DNA of 64,000 bases. Origin: Affinundibacterium amnicola (GTDB taxonomy: Bacteria > Pseudomonadota > Gammaproteobacteria > Burkholderiales > Burkholderiaceae_D). Below the pieces are notes generated by a model that had not been told where the DNA came from, made no database searches, and saw nothing but the letters and a program-made list of their open reading frames with translations. The stretch is taken from positions 1 through 64,000 of the forward strand of contig NZ_JACOFU010000007.1 of NCBI RefSeq assembly GCF_014284275.1, read 5' to 3'. Within the stretch, counting starts at the first letter, position 1. Each line of letters starts with the position of its first letter. Below, piece by piece: positions 17,791-27,342 of this stretch. A program made the translations under genes and the position numbers.

Positions 17791-20142
17791 TCAAGGTTCA
17801 ATTTGTATCTTGTGAATATTCGGCAAAGCTGGGCGATCTACCGCTTGATTCACACCTATCGGTGTCATACCCAATACACTAATTTCAGTTTCACCTGCAT
17901 TGCGCAGCACTTTGTAAGTCACCGACAAGAGTTTCGTCTTTTCTTTCACCTGTATACCTTCACTATTGCCTAATCCAATTGAAATTCGTCCACTAGGCAC
18001 ATCAACAGCATGTCCAAAATTTCCTTTGCCATTCTTACTGAAATAGTCACCATCTTTGACAGCAATAATCTCTATATCCGCCGCATTAAATGCCAATTGC
18101 ATTGATGCTGCTCGAAGTATTTGTCCACTTTCAATTTCCAGATCAATTGTTTGTACGTCATCTTTCTTTGCTTTCGACGGGCCTTGCCAGTTAATCTTTG
18201 GAGAGTTCGGACCCGCAACTGAAGTTGTTATCGCGGGATTATTGGTTGTTCCTGATTTGGTACCACTTGCCTTATTCGCTACGTCACTGCTCTCAATTTG
18301 TTTTAATGTCAGAGGTTTATTTCTCAATGTCGTTTCCGTGCCAGACCAAAAACTCTCCGCCGATGGGCTCGCTCTTTGAATGTTGCGAATCAGACGTGGC
18401 GTAATTGATAAAACAATTTCTGTCTTCTGACGATTATCACTCTGATTGGAAAATAATCGCCCTAGAATTGGGAGGTCTCCCAACAGAGGAATACGATTCG
18501 CAGAAGAACGATCTTCATCGCTAATCAAGCCCGCTAGGATTTGTGTTTCTCCATCACGCAAACGCAATGCACTGCTAAAGTTACGGGTTCCAATTTGATA
18601 TGCCTGTGATCCGTTATTGGTTTTAACTGATGAGACTAAGGAACTCACTTCCATTGAAATTTTCAATCCGATTTCATCTCGCAAATGAATATCAGGTTCG
18701 ACCTCTAATTTCAGGCCAACATCTAAGTAATTAATATTTTCGGAAACAAAGTTACCGGTACTGGTGGTTGTCACCACTGGCACCTTATCGCCAATCATGA
18801 TTTTTGCTTTTTCCCGATCACGTACACGAATGCTGGGGTTGGCCAATAAATTAGCATCTCCATCGGTTTTCTTTAAATTCAAAGTAGCACTAGGCAACGT
18901 AATTCCGAGCAAATCAGAATTGAGACGCTTCATGTCATTGAGACGTAAGGTTTGAGTACCTGTGCCAGTTCCATTGCCGACACCACCGTTTCCATTTGAA
19001 TTAATGATTAAGTCGTTGAGTGGTGCTACCGTCAATTGGCTATTCACTTGTAAGCCAAGATTAAACAAACTTGACCGATTAATTTCAAGAACTTCGACAT
19101 CAAGCATGACTTCGGGTTCTTCTAGATCATGCAAATTCAGAAGTTTTTCTGCCAGCGCGATCGTCTCTGAGTTCTCTCGCAGAATCAACATATTGTATTT
19201 ATCATCGACAAAAATGTCTTTTACCTTCAACACGGTCTTTAACATATTGGCTGCATTTTTCGCCTCAACATTCGCCATGTAAAAGGCTTTGACGATTAAG
19301 TCTTGATACTCTTTTTGCTTTTGGCTCGTGTTCGGATAAATCAATACGCTAGTCGCATTCAGTACCTTTTTGTCTAACTGATTGGTCGACAAAATCACAT
19401 CAATCGCGTCATCTAAACTAGTCCCTTTCAAAAACACTGAGGTACGTTGATCATTACGAACATCGCGGTCAAAAATAAAATTGATCCCAGTCGTCCGAGA
19501 GAGTGCATCAAAAATCATTTTAATGCTGTTATCTCGAAACTCCAGATTAATGGGTTTCTTGTAGTTAGCACCCAAGCTTGGTGTGGAAATGACTTCTTTT
19601 GCCTGTAGCGTATCAAGTTCGCGCTTAAGTACACGTGCAGCAGGCATTTCAGGTGCATTGCGAAGTGCACGAGATATCCACTCCTGCGCAATCGCCACTT
19701 CACCACGTTGCAACGCATCGCGTGCTGCTAATGTCTCTTCCTTTGCATTCGAAAACCTTAATACGTCTTCCTTACCTGCCAATGCACGTGCATTTTCTGG
19801 ATCATATTGAAGGATCGCTTGATAAGCTTGCACCGCCTCTTTGATCTGTCCTAATGCCAAAGCCGTGCCACCGGTCATGAGTAACTTATTGGTTGCGCTC
19901 TCACGAACTTTTAACCAATCACGACGGTATTCAATATCGTTCGGCTTCAGTTTGGTCGCTAATTCAAGCTCTTTCACCGCTGTAGCAAAATCCTGACGTG
20001 CTAGGGCATTCATTCCATCACGATGATGAAACCCTGCAGCACATCCGGCGAGAACAAACGCAGTAAGAACGCAAATGAGACGACTTGAGAAAGTCGCGAA
20101 CGGCAATAATTTCATGGATAACTTCATTGAATTGGTATCCAT
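17791..20142 (-). CDS. gspD: Secretin lipoprotein with TPR-like N-terminus and cohesin-like C-terminus
   Basis: This 783-residue outer-membrane pore subunit has a lipoprotein signal with lipobox LAGC (Cys34), then TPR-like helices to about residue 180. A secretin N-domain (INLEFRDNSIKMIFDAL, 198-214) and NolW/N1-like domains follow. The secretin core is at about 410-590, with the signature IPLLGDLPILGRLF (551-564) and TEIVLSITPRLIR. Residues about 655-783 look like a cohesin/type-I dockerin-binding beta-sandwich (MQLAFNAADIEIIAVKDG, SVTYKVL), which classical GspD and PilQ lack. Its ATG overlaps the previous stop by one base (TAATG). It should form the outer-membrane channel of this system. 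The MSHA secretin MshL is another possible relative. Confidence 0.92.
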   Translation of the reverse strand: MDTNSMKLSMKLLPFATFSSRLICVLTAFVLAGCAAGFHHRDGMNALARQDFATAVKELELATKLKPNDIEYRRDWLKVRESATNKLLMTGGTALALGQIKEAVQAYQAILQYDPENARALAGKEDVLRFSNAKEETLAARDALQRGEVAIAQEWISRALRNAPEMPAARVLKRELDTLQAKEVISTPSLGANYKKPINLEFRDNSIKMIFDALSRTTGINFIFDRDVRNDQRTSVFLKGTSLDDAIDVILSTNQLDKKVLNATSVLIYPNTSQKQKEYQDLIVKAFYMANVEAKNAANMLKTVLKVKDIFVDDKYNMLILRENSETIALAEKLLNLHDLEEPEVMLDVEVLEINRSSLFNLGLQVNSQLTVAPLNDLIINSNGNGGVGNGTGTGTQTLRLNDMKRLNSDLLGITLPSATLNLKKTDGDANLLANPSIRVRDREKAKIMIGDKVPVVTTTSTGNFVSENINYLDVGLKLEVEPDIHLRDEIGLKISMEVSSLVSSVKTNNGSQAYQIGTRNFSSALRLRDGETQILAGLISDEDRSSANRIPLLGDLPILGRLFSNQSDNRQKTEIVLSITPRLIRNIQRASPSAESFWSGTETTLRNKPLTLKQIESSDVANKASGTKSGTTNNPAITTSVAGPNSPKINWQGPSKAKKDDVQTIDLEIESGQILRAASMQLAFNAADIEIIAVKDGDYFSKNGKGNFGHAVDVPSGRISIGLGNSEGIQVKEKTKLLSVTYKVLRNAGETEISVLGMTPIGVNQAVDRPALPNIHKIQIEP

Positions 20143-20648
20143 TACTCAATGGATAAAGATTGTTTTTCACCAGTGGGCAAATGTTCCAACTCCAAACTTT
20201 GCTCGGTAATCTTGACGACTTTGTAGGTACTTTCAATAATCTCACCCACCTTTGCTACATAGGTTTGTTCGCCACGCCCTAGGTACACAATGATGTCGCC
20301 TTCATCTGTCAATTTACCTAAAAAGCGATACGGCAATGGTGGCGGGCCAACTGGCGCTTGCGGAGCATATGCGGGTTCAGCGACGACCGTCTTTACGACC
20401 TGGTTATCAACAACTGCGACCGGTTGAGCGCCCCATCCTCTTGGAGAGAATGGATCATCGTTTTTATCATCAAACTCGTTTTCAACATCGACGGAATTCC
20501 TTCGCATCATATTTTGCGATACGCTCGTCGCTTGTGGCACTGTAAGCGGCTGAAAAGTATCGACTTCTGGGGCGATTGGGTAAATGATCGCGGTGATGGT
20601 GGCCGCAAGAGAACTCAATAAAAAAAACCAACGATATCTCGCAAGCAT
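20142..20648 (-). CDS. PilP/GspC-like inner-membrane protein with proline-rich linker
   Basis: From ATG 20648 the protein is 168 residues (a TTG at 20654 abuts the previous stop). One N-terminal transmembrane helix (about 7-25) is followed by a disordered acidic and proline-rich linker (APQAPVGPPPLPYRFLG) and a small beta-domain (VYLGRGEQTYVAKVGEIIE, VVKITEQSLELEHLPTG). This is the homology-region fold of PilP/GspC that contacts the secretin. The gene sits directly before the secretin gene, as pilP does before pilQ. The SEED label 'secretion system X translation initiation factor', if I recall it correctly, would fit this kind of protein, but no translation role is visible. Confidence 0.8.
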   Translation of the reverse strand: MLARYRWFFLLSSLAATITAIIYPIAPEVDTFQPLTVPQATSVSQNMMRRNSVDVENEFDDKNDDPFSPRGWGAQPVAVVDNQVVKTVVAEPAYAPQAPVGPPPLPYRFLGKLTDEGDIIVYLGRGEQTYVAKVGEIIESTYKVVKITEQSLELEHLPTGEKQSLSIE

Positions 20649-20654
20649 GACCAA

Positions 20655-21197
20655 CTAAGCCTTACTAAAATAGGCTGACAACACAAGTTCGCAATGGAGA
20701 TCGACAGAAATGATGTCTTCGCGAGAGCAAGATATCCCGTCTAACAAAATATGTGGAGATTGCTCTTGCAAGTGGCCAATCATTTTTTTCAGCACGGGAT
20801 AACGGGACAACACACCAAAGCTGATGCGATAACGTAGATAAGCTTGATTGGCGTTATCGTCCAATACATAGGACACTTCTTCCAAGCCCACCTGCATATC
20901 TGACGCGACCGCATTTAGTGTTTGCACCAACCTGGCACTATCGAATGCAGGAAGCTGTATCAGGGGCCGAGCAAGGGCTTCCGCTTGTTTTCTGTCTGAT
21001 TTAACTTGCTCAAATTTTGCAATCGCTTCACGAAGTTGTTGCTTGGGTAAATCTCGATCCATCCATAATTTAGAGTAGATCCCTGCGAGGCAAACACAGA
21101 GCATCAATAAGCCGGCTGTCAATAAAGACAATATTGGTCGTGTTCGATAGCAGCGCAAGCTATGAAAACGTATCGATGAGGTAATCACTGAAAGCAT
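20655..21197 (-). CDS. PilO/GspM-like inner-membrane protein
   Basis: First gene of the secretion operon. The 180-residue protein has one transmembrane helix (about 22-42), a short coiled-coil-like stretch (LREAIAKFEQVKSDRKQAEAL), then a ferredoxin-like periplasmic domain containing RYRISFGVLSRYPVLKKMI. This is the architecture of PilO and GspM. It would pair with the PilN-like protein, whose gene ends the operon, to form the inner-membrane alignment frame. No close family was recognised by sequence alone. Confidence 0.75.
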   Translation of the reverse strand: MLSVITSSIRFHSLRCYRTRPILSLLTAGLLMLCVCLAGIYSKLWMDRDLPKQQLREAIAKFEQVKSDRKQAEALARPLIQLPAFDSARLVQTLNAVASDMQVGLEEVSYVLDDNANQAYLRYRISFGVLSRYPVLKKMIGHLQEQSPHILLDGISCSREDIISVDLHCELVLSAYFSKA

Positions 21198-21679
21198 AGA
21201 ACAAGGAGATGCAATTACCGAAGAAAAAGTATGGAAGATGAAGAATTTTTATTTATGCAACTTTTATTTAGTTGAAATAATAACAGAAATTTTTATTTTT
21301 CCATTAAAACAAAGGCAATTTTTAACATATATTTATCAGTCTTTCCTGTTGTTATCTTAATTTCACTCTGATCAAATAAATCGAAAACGGCAGAGGATTT
21401 GTCCAACGAACAATTCATGCGAAATCGCAAAACATGATTTTTTGCTCACCAATAATTGTAAGGTTATTATGTCGTTTTGCTTCAATCATGACATTCTCCG
21501 AGTAGGTCTCCCTAATAAATATCCCTTAAGGATCAACTAGGACAATAATTCACGATCTCGCTGATTAGGATCGTGCTAACCTATCTCACTGGTATGTCGA
21601 ATCATGGGTATTTAATTTCTTGCACGTAGAAGATCTGCGCTAAAACCTACATCACGCCTACACAGAAAAAATTTGAAGG
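21198..21679. other. AT-rich intergenic region upstream of the secretion operon
   Basis: This roughly 480-bp stretch separates the secretion operon from the tRNA terminator and must hold the operon promoter. No consensus -35/-10 pair stood out. A perfect 7-bp hairpin, CACGATC/GATCGTG, lies at 21551-21575. No gene is visible. Confidence 0.5.
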
Positions 21680-21721
21680 TGAAATAAAAAATGGGCTACG
21701 TTAAAATTAAACGTAACCCAC
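21680..21721 (-). terminator. Rho-independent terminator behind the tRNA
   Basis: On the minus strand TGGGTTACGTT pairs with AACGTAGCCCA (one C-A mismatch) around a short AT loop, at 21692-21720, followed by a run of six T (21691-21686). Confidence 0.85.
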
Positions 21722-21740
21722 TAATAATATTGATTATTTT

Positions 21741-21818
<78 letters not shown>

Positions 21819-21965
21819 TATTTGCAGAAGCAATCATATGCTTCACAAAATGAGGGCTTATTGTATTACATCAGACACAATTGGCACAAGGCTTAGCGAG
21901 GATAAATGCATGTTTAAGCGCAGTAATCCTATGCTTTTTGCGATAAAAATCGTGTGCATCAACGC

Positions 21966-22010
21966 AAATAAAAAAACCGTAAGCTCTTTCGAGCATACGG
22001 TTCTTTTTTT
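21966..22010. terminator. Bidirectional terminator behind rpoD
   Basis: AACCGTA-a-GCTC and GAGC-a-TACGGTT form a stem at 21975-22002. It is flanked by A7 on the left and T7 on the right, so it can end transcription on either strand. It lies 30 bases downstream of the rpoD stop. Confidence 0.85.
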
Positions 22011-22038
22011 ACTTCATCTTGTTCAGACAAAAGCTAAT

Positions 22039-25000
22039 TTAATTACCTTCTAAAAAGCTCTTCAACTTATCTGAACGCGATGGATGACGTAATTTACGCA
22101 AAGCTTTTGCCTCTATCTGGCGAATTCGCTCACGGGTAACATCGAATTGCTTGCCGACTTCTTCTAAGGTGTGATCAGTTGACATTTCTACGCCAAAACG
22201 CATGCGCAGAACTTTCGCTTCACGTGGCGTTAATGAATCTAAAACGTCCTTCACGACATTACGCATCGATGCATGCAATGCTGCATCTGCTGGAGCCAAG
22301 GTGTGATTATCTTCAATGAAATCGCCCAAATGCGAATCATCGTCATCACCGATCGGCGTCTCCATAGAGATCGGTTCTTTCGCAATTTTCATGATTTTGC
22401 GAATTTTATCTTCTGGCATTTCCATCTTAATCGCCAGAGTTGCTGGGTCTGGTTCTGCACCCGTCTCTTGCAAAATTTGACGAGAGATACGATTCATTTT
22501 ATTGATCGTTTCTATCATATGCACAGGAATACGAATTGTGCGCGCCTGATCAGCGATTGAACGTGTGATCGCCTGACGAATCCACCAAGTTGCATAGGTC
22601 GAGAATTTATAACCGCGACGGTATTCAAACTTGTCGACCGCTTTCATCAAACCGATGTTGCCTTCCTGAATCAGATCCAAGAACTGCAAACCACGATTGG
22701 TGTATTTTTTCGCGATGGAAATCACCAGACGCAAGTTCGCTTCTGTCATTTCACGTTTCGCTTTGCGCGCCTTCATCTCACCGGCCGACATCTTTTTGTT
22801 AATGCCACGCAAATCTGGCAAAGGCAGTACTACGCGTGCCTGCAGATCAATCAATTTTTGTTGCAGCTGCTGCACCGTTGGTACGTTACGACCAAGAATT
22901 GCGCTGTAAGAATGACCTGCATTCACTTCACCATCAACCCAAGCAAGATTCGTTTCATTACCTGGGAAAACTTTGATGAAATGTGAACGCGGCATACCAC
23001 AACGATTGACGACGACATCCAGAATTTGCTTCTCGACATGACGCACTTCATCGACCTGACCGCGCAGAGTGTCACACAATTTTTCAACTACTTTTGCGGT
23101 GAAGCGGATGCCCAATAATTCGTTCGAAATCGCTTCTTGTGCTTTGATGTAATTCTTAGAGTTGTAACCTTCTTTTTCAAAGGCCTTACGCATTTTGTCG
23201 AAGTTTTCAGAAATCGTTGCAAACTTTGCGAGCGAATCACGTTTTAATTGCTCTAACTGTTCTGCAGAGATGCCAGCAGCGACTGCCGCGCTATCTTCTT
23301 CCTCTTCATCTTCTTCGTCTTCGTCTTCTTCGTCCTCTTCGTCTTCGTCACTTTCTGCAACGACGACAGGCGCTTTTTCTTCTTCGGTTTCGGCATTTGG
23401 ATCAACCAATCCGTCTACCATATCATCGACTTTAATTTCGTCGCTAGCGATACGCTCAGCCTGCGCCAAAATTTCTGCAATGGTCGTTGGACATGCAGAG
23501 ATCGCCTGAATCATATCTTTCAGGCCTTCTTCAATCTTCTTCGCAATGACGATTTCGCCTTCGCGAGTCAATAATTCAACCGTACCCATTTCACGCATAT
23601 ACATGCGAACAGGGTCGGTCGTGCGGCCAAAATCAGAATCGACTGTAGACAAAGCCGCTTCTGCCGCGGCTTCGACTTCATCATCATCACTTGCAACGGT
23701 AACGACATTGTCAGACAACAACAAGGCTTCCGCATCAGGCGCTTGCTCATAGACGGCAACGCCCATGTCATTAAATGTGCTGATAATGCCTTCGATCGCT
23801 TCAGGATCAACAACATTTTCAGGTAAATGATCATTGATTTCAGCAAAAGTCAGATAGCCACGATCTTTACCCATCTTAATCAGGGTTTTCAGGCGCTGAC
23901 GACGACGCTCCAACTCTTCCGCTGTCGCTTCAGGATCTGCCGAAAATGCATCTTTCAATAAGGCTTTTTCTTTTGCTTTGCGATCTTTTGCCTTCGCTTT
24001 ATCTAGCGCTTTCATCTCAGCGCGCTCTACCGCGTTGAGTGCCGCCATCTCTTCGTTTTCTGGCTGATATTCTTTCGGTTTACGACCGCGACGTCCAGGC
24101 ACCTTCACACCTGGTAAAACATACCCAGATGTATCAATACTTGCTAACAAGGCTGCATCAGTAGTTTGACTGACAGTCGGTGCAGATCCTGATTTAATCT
24201 CTTGCACTTCTGGTGCTTTCTCAGGCTTTGCCGTTTTTGCTGATTTTTTGACAGATTTAACATCTTCTTTTTCAGCTTTGTCGGTCGTTTCGGCTTTGCT
24301 ACTGGCGTTCGATGCTTTAGTAATCACAGAGGCTTTCTTTGTTACGGCTGACGGTGTTTCAGTTTGCTTCACTTGCTTTGTTGCAGCTTTTTCGACATCT
24401 TTGCTCAACTTCGGTTCCGCTTTAGGTTCATTTTTTGTAGCACGTGTTTTTGACACTTCAACTTCCTTTTTACTGACCGCCGATTTTACATCTTTACTTG
24501 AAATCTTGCTCTCAACCAATTTTACTGGCTTCTGTTCTACTTTAGGCGCTTTAACGCCTTTCGCAAGGACTTTTTTATCCGCGACTTTAGTCGCTTTACT
24601 TACCGAAACAGGCTCTTTTGTTTTAACAGAACTTGTCTTGTTTACTTTAGTCTGAACTGTGGCAACTACTTTTGCTTTAACTACCGAAGTGACTGGCTGG
24701 CGCGCACCACTCTTGGGCGCAACTTTGGGGCTTATTACTGTGCTCTTTGATGACTTAGTCGTTTTTGTTGGCACTGCTTTTACAGCTTTCGTCGGCACCG
24801 CGACTTTCGCCGATTTTGCGGCCACCTTCACTAGCTTAGGAGCTGGTTTAGCTGGTGCTTTTGACGTTGTCTTTGTTGCTGTTTTAGTTGCCGTCTTGAC
24901 TGCTGGCTTAGTCGCTATCTTAGTTGCTGGCTTGACCACAGGCTTACTTATCGCCTTGGCAGGGGAGCTTGCCATTTTTTTAGTGGCAGCAGTTTTGGTT

Positions 25001-25059
25001 GAACTCTTCGTAACTACGGATGTCAGTTTTTTCGCGGGTTTCTTCATTGCACTAGCCAT
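22039..25059 (-). CDS. rpoD: RNA polymerase sigma-70 factor RpoD with long basic N-terminal extension
   Basis: The C-terminal 620 residues are a complete primary sigma factor. Region 1.1 starts near residue 386 ([21 protein letters not shown]), region 1.2 holds [13 protein letters not shown], region 2 holds [16 protein letters not shown], and region 4.2 holds [19 protein letters not shown]. Two features are unusual. The first ~385 residues are an extension of Lys, Ala, Pro, Ser, Thr and Val resembling histone H1 tails, with an AT-hook-like GRRGRKPK at about 322-329. The non-conserved region between 1.2 and 2.1 has a run of about 25 Asp/Glu. At 1006 residues it is far longer than E. coli RpoD (613). 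Long basic RpoD N-termini occur in Burkholderiales, but the function is not known to me. Confidence 0.97.
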   Translation of the reverse strand: MASAMKKPAKKLTSVVTKSSTKTAATKKMASSPAKAISKPVVKPATKIATKPAVKTATKTATKTTSKAPAKPAPKLVKVAAKSAKVAVPTKAVKAVPTKTTKSSKSTVISPKVAPKSGARQPVTSVVKAKVVATVQTKVNKTSSVKTKEPVSVSKATKVADKKVLAKGVKAPKVEQKPVKLVESKISSKDVKSAVSKKEVEVSKTRATKNEPKAEPKLSKDVEKAATKQVKQTETPSAVTKKASVITKASNASSKAETTDKAEKEDVKSVKKSAKTAKPEKAPEVQEIKSGSAPTVSQTTDAALLASIDTSGYVLPGVKVPGRRGRKPKEYQPENEEMAALNAVERAEMKALDKAKAKDRKAKEKALLKDAFSADPEATAEELERRRQRLKTLIKMGKDRGYLTFAEINDHLPENVVDPEAIEGIISTFNDMGVAVYEQAPDAEALLLSDNVVTVASDDDEVEAAAEAALSTVDSDFGRTTDPVRMYMREMGTVELLTREGEIVIAKKIEEGLKDMIQAISACPTTIAEILAQAERIASDEIKVDDMVDGLVDPNAETEEEKAPVVVAESDEDEEDEEDEDEEDEEEEDSAAVAAGISAEQLEQLKRDSLAKFATISENFDKMRKAFEKEGYNSKNYIKAQEAISNELLGIRFTAKVVEKLCDTLRGQVDEVRHVEKQILDVVVNRCGMPRSHFIKVFPGNETNLAWVDGEVNAGHSYSAILGRNVPTVQQLQQKLIDLQARVVLPLPDLRGINKKMSAGEMKARKAKREMTEANLRLVISIAKKYTNRGLQFLDLIQEGNIGLMKAVDKFEYRRGYKFSTYATWWIRQAITRSIADQARTIRIPVHMIETINKMNRISRQILQETGAEPDPATLAIKMEMPEDKIRKIMKIAKEPISMETPIGDDDDSHLGDFIEDNHTLAPADAALHASMRNVVKDVLDSLTPREAKVLRMRFGVEMSTDHTLEEVGKQFDVTRERIRQIEAKALRKLRHPSRSDKLKSFLEGN

Positions 25060-25459
25060 TGAATCAAACCAACCGAAGCTGAAAAGCTATTTGAAATTTA
25101 TAAAAAGAAAGCACTGTCATCAGCCATTGCCGCAAAACAGGACATTAATGCAAAAATCAAATTCAACATTTCTTAGCATCGGCGTTTTGGGTTACTCGGA
25201 GGAGCATATGCTCACCTAAACAACACATTCCTATCACCTTTAACCAAAAATAAATTGGCCGTGATAAAGAATGAAAACAACCTAAGACCTTGAATCGAAA
25301 GCCTTTAATTATACCACTTGCCACTCTTTTAATCAATCCAATCAATCAGAATCGACACATCGAAATAAACAATTGCAATATATTTTTCCCAATTGACTGG
25401 CATTCTTTCCATGCAAAAATTCGCCTACCAAGCTCACCAATACAAACCCCAGACGATCT
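25060..25459. other. Intergenic region between dnaG and rpoD
   Basis: A 400-bp gene-free stretch. Its one clear element is the sigma-70 promoter at 25308-25336 reading towards rpoD, which leaves a leader of about 240 bases whose role is unknown. No riboswitch or terminator is recognised. Confidence 0.5.
25308..25336 (-). promoter_or_regulatory. Sigma-70 promoter for rpoD
   Basis: On the minus strand TTGATT (25336-25331) and a perfect TATAAT (25313-25308) are 17 bases apart. Transcription would start near 25301, about 240 bases before the rpoD ATG. This gives rpoD its own promoter within the rpsU-yqeY-dnaG-rpoD block. Confidence 0.75.
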
Positions 25460-27259
25460 TCACGGGACACTGCCCGAAGCCTCAGCCTCTGCTTCTCGAC
25501 GAATTGCGTCTTGCAACTGCATAATTTCACGATAGCGCGCAACATCAATAGGATCTCGCAAGCCTCGTTGCGCGAGCTGTTCCATTTCCATCTTTAATAC
25601 TTGGGCTCGCATTTGCCGCAATGCGCCAGCCAACTCTAAACCAACAACCTCGATTTCCGACTCAGTTTGCTCAGCAATCTCTGCAATCAAAGGATCAAAA
25701 TCAGCACTAGTAGCGCGCAAAGTTTCAGCTAAGGCTGCGAAATTCGCCTGCTCACCCATAGGTTGTGCAATTAATACGAGTTGCTTTAACATTTCTGCAC
25801 CATCAGGCGCTATCCTTGCTGCACACGCCATCATTGCCGGAGTCATCATGACAGCTAAGGATGGATGTGCGACTAAAATCCGCATGACTTGTCGCTCCAA
25901 ACCAACAGGTGCACTGCGACGACTTTTAGGAGGCGCGATTTTTACGCGAGCAACTGGCTGACTTAATTCAAATAAGGCTTCAATTTCAGACGCTGTAGAT
26001 TGGGTAATCTGCGCCAAATTTCTAACTAGTTGCAAGCGCAAAGCGGAAGGCGCCATTTGTTGTAGCAAAGGTTTTGCCTCAAACTGTGTTTTCGCACGCC
26101 CTTCAGCCGTACTCAAATCATTTTCAGCACTGACTTCTTTTATGAGAAATTGCGACAAGGGCATCGCACTTTGCACTTCACTTGCAAATGCTTCCGCACC
26201 AAACTCTCGTACAAAACTGTCAGGATCATGCTCAGTTGGCAAGAACAGGAACTTAATAACTTTATTGTCATTGACATGCGCCAAGCAAGCATCCAATGCT
26301 CGTCGGGCAGCACGTCGCCCTGCGCTATCACCATCAAAACTAAAAATCACATGGTCCGTTTGACGCAGAAGCTTTTGCACGTGCGTTGGTGTACAAGCAG
26401 TCCCCAAAGTCGCAACAGCTTGCGGAAACCCCAGCTGCGCCAGAGCAACGACATCCATATAACCTTCGGTTACCAACACATAACCAGCTTCACGAATTGC
26501 CTGACGCGCTTCAAACAGTCCATATAATTCCAAACCCTTTTGGTACAAAGGCGTTTCTGGCGAATTCAAATATTTCGGTTCGCCTTGATCGAGAATACGC
26601 CCACCAAAGCCAATCACTTGCCCTTTCGTATTCCTGATAGGGAACATAATTCGATCTCGAAAACGATCATAACGTTTCCGATGCGCGCCCTCATCATCAC
26701 TTTTATCAATCACCATCCCCGACTCAGCTAAAGCATGGACGCCATAATCAGGAAATACTGCGCGCAAACTATCCCAAGCATCTGGCGAATATCCAAGGCC
26801 AAAACGCGCTGCGATTTCACCTGTCACTCCGCGCTTCTTCAAATATTGAATCGCTTTATCTGCGCCGCGTAATTGTTGACGATAAAAATCGCAAGCCTTC
26901 GTCATAACCTCACTTAAAGCCAAGCTCTTTGCCGTTACCTCTGCTCGCTGCGCAGGCAGCATACGATCATCGTCAGGAACAATCATCCCGTTATTGAGCG
27001 CCAAGTCTTTGACCGCATCAACAAAACTCAAGCCTGAATACTCCATCAAAAAGCCAATGGAAGTGCCGTGTGCACCACAGCCAAAACAATGATAAAACTG
27101 CTTTGTAGGGCTAACTGTAAAACTAGGAGATTTTTCGTTATGAAACGGGCACAAACCCATATAGTTTGCGCCACCTTTTTTCAATTGCACATACTTACCA
27201 ACCACGTCAACAATATCAACGCGGGCAAGCAGATCTTGAATAAAACTTTGTGGAATCAC
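25460..27259 (-). CDS. dnaG: DNA primase DnaG
   Basis: I start at GTG 27259 (599 residues), giving the usual IPQSFIQDLL beginning; a TTG at 27286 adds nine unlikely residues. DnaG lays RNA primers for lagging-strand synthesis with the DnaB helicase. The CHC2 zinc ligands are Cys37, His40, Cys58 and Cys61. The RNA polymerase domain has the EGYMD motif of the TOPRIM fold and FSFDGDSAGRRAARRAL. The C-terminal region is the DnaB-interaction domain. It lies between yqeY and rpoD, as in the classical macromolecular synthesis operon. Confidence 0.97.
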   Translation of the reverse strand: MIPQSFIQDLLARVDIVDVVGKYVQLKKGGANYMGLCPFHNEKSPSFTVSPTKQFYHCFGCGAHGTSIGFLMEYSGLSFVDAVKDLALNNGMIVPDDDRMLPAQRAEVTAKSLALSEVMTKACDFYRQQLRGADKAIQYLKKRGVTGEIAARFGLGYSPDAWDSLRAVFPDYGVHALAESGMVIDKSDDEGAHRKRYDRFRDRIMFPIRNTKGQVIGFGGRILDQGEPKYLNSPETPLYQKGLELYGLFEARQAIREAGYVLVTEGYMDVVALAQLGFPQAVATLGTACTPTHVQKLLRQTDHVIFSFDGDSAGRRAARRALDACLAHVNDNKVIKFLFLPTEHDPDSFVREFGAEAFASEVQSAMPLSQFLIKEVSAENDLSTAEGRAKTQFEAKPLLQQMAPSALRLQLVRNLAQITQSTASEIEALFELSQPVARVKIAPPKSRRSAPVGLERQVMRILVAHPSLAVMMTPAMMACAARIAPDGAEMLKQLVLIAQPMGEQANFAALAETLRATSADFDPLIAEIAEQTESEIEVVGLELAGALRQMRAQVLKMEMEQLAQRGLRDPIDVARYREIMQLQDAIRREAEAEASGSVP

Positions 27260-27290
27260 GCAAACAATCTCATGAAATAGAAACAAATAC

Positions 27291-27321
27291 GGCCTCGGAA
27301 AGATTTCACCCCGAAGCCGCG
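27291..27321 (-). terminator. Weak hairpin between yqeY and dnaG
   Basis: CGGCTTCGG and CCGAGGCCG (one mismatch) can pair on the minus strand, followed by TATTTGTTT. It may reduce read-through from yqeY into dnaG, but the T-tract is poor. Confidence 0.4.
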
Positions 27322-27342
27322 ATCACACAACATCAAGCAATA

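Noticed and set aside
21198-21679. Riboswitch or small RNA upstream of the secretion operon
   Set aside because: Only a short 7-bp hairpin is present, and no conserved motif such as a c-di-GMP aptamer could be recognised.
21838-22053. Small plus-strand reading frame between the tRNA and rpoD
   Set aside because: It spans the rpoD terminator hairpin, has no ribosome-binding site and has no recognisable protein features.
24248-25219. Plus-strand reading frames opposite the rpoD N-terminus
   Set aside because: The Leu/Ala/Val-rich translations are reverse images of the Lys/Ala/Thr-rich rpoD arm.
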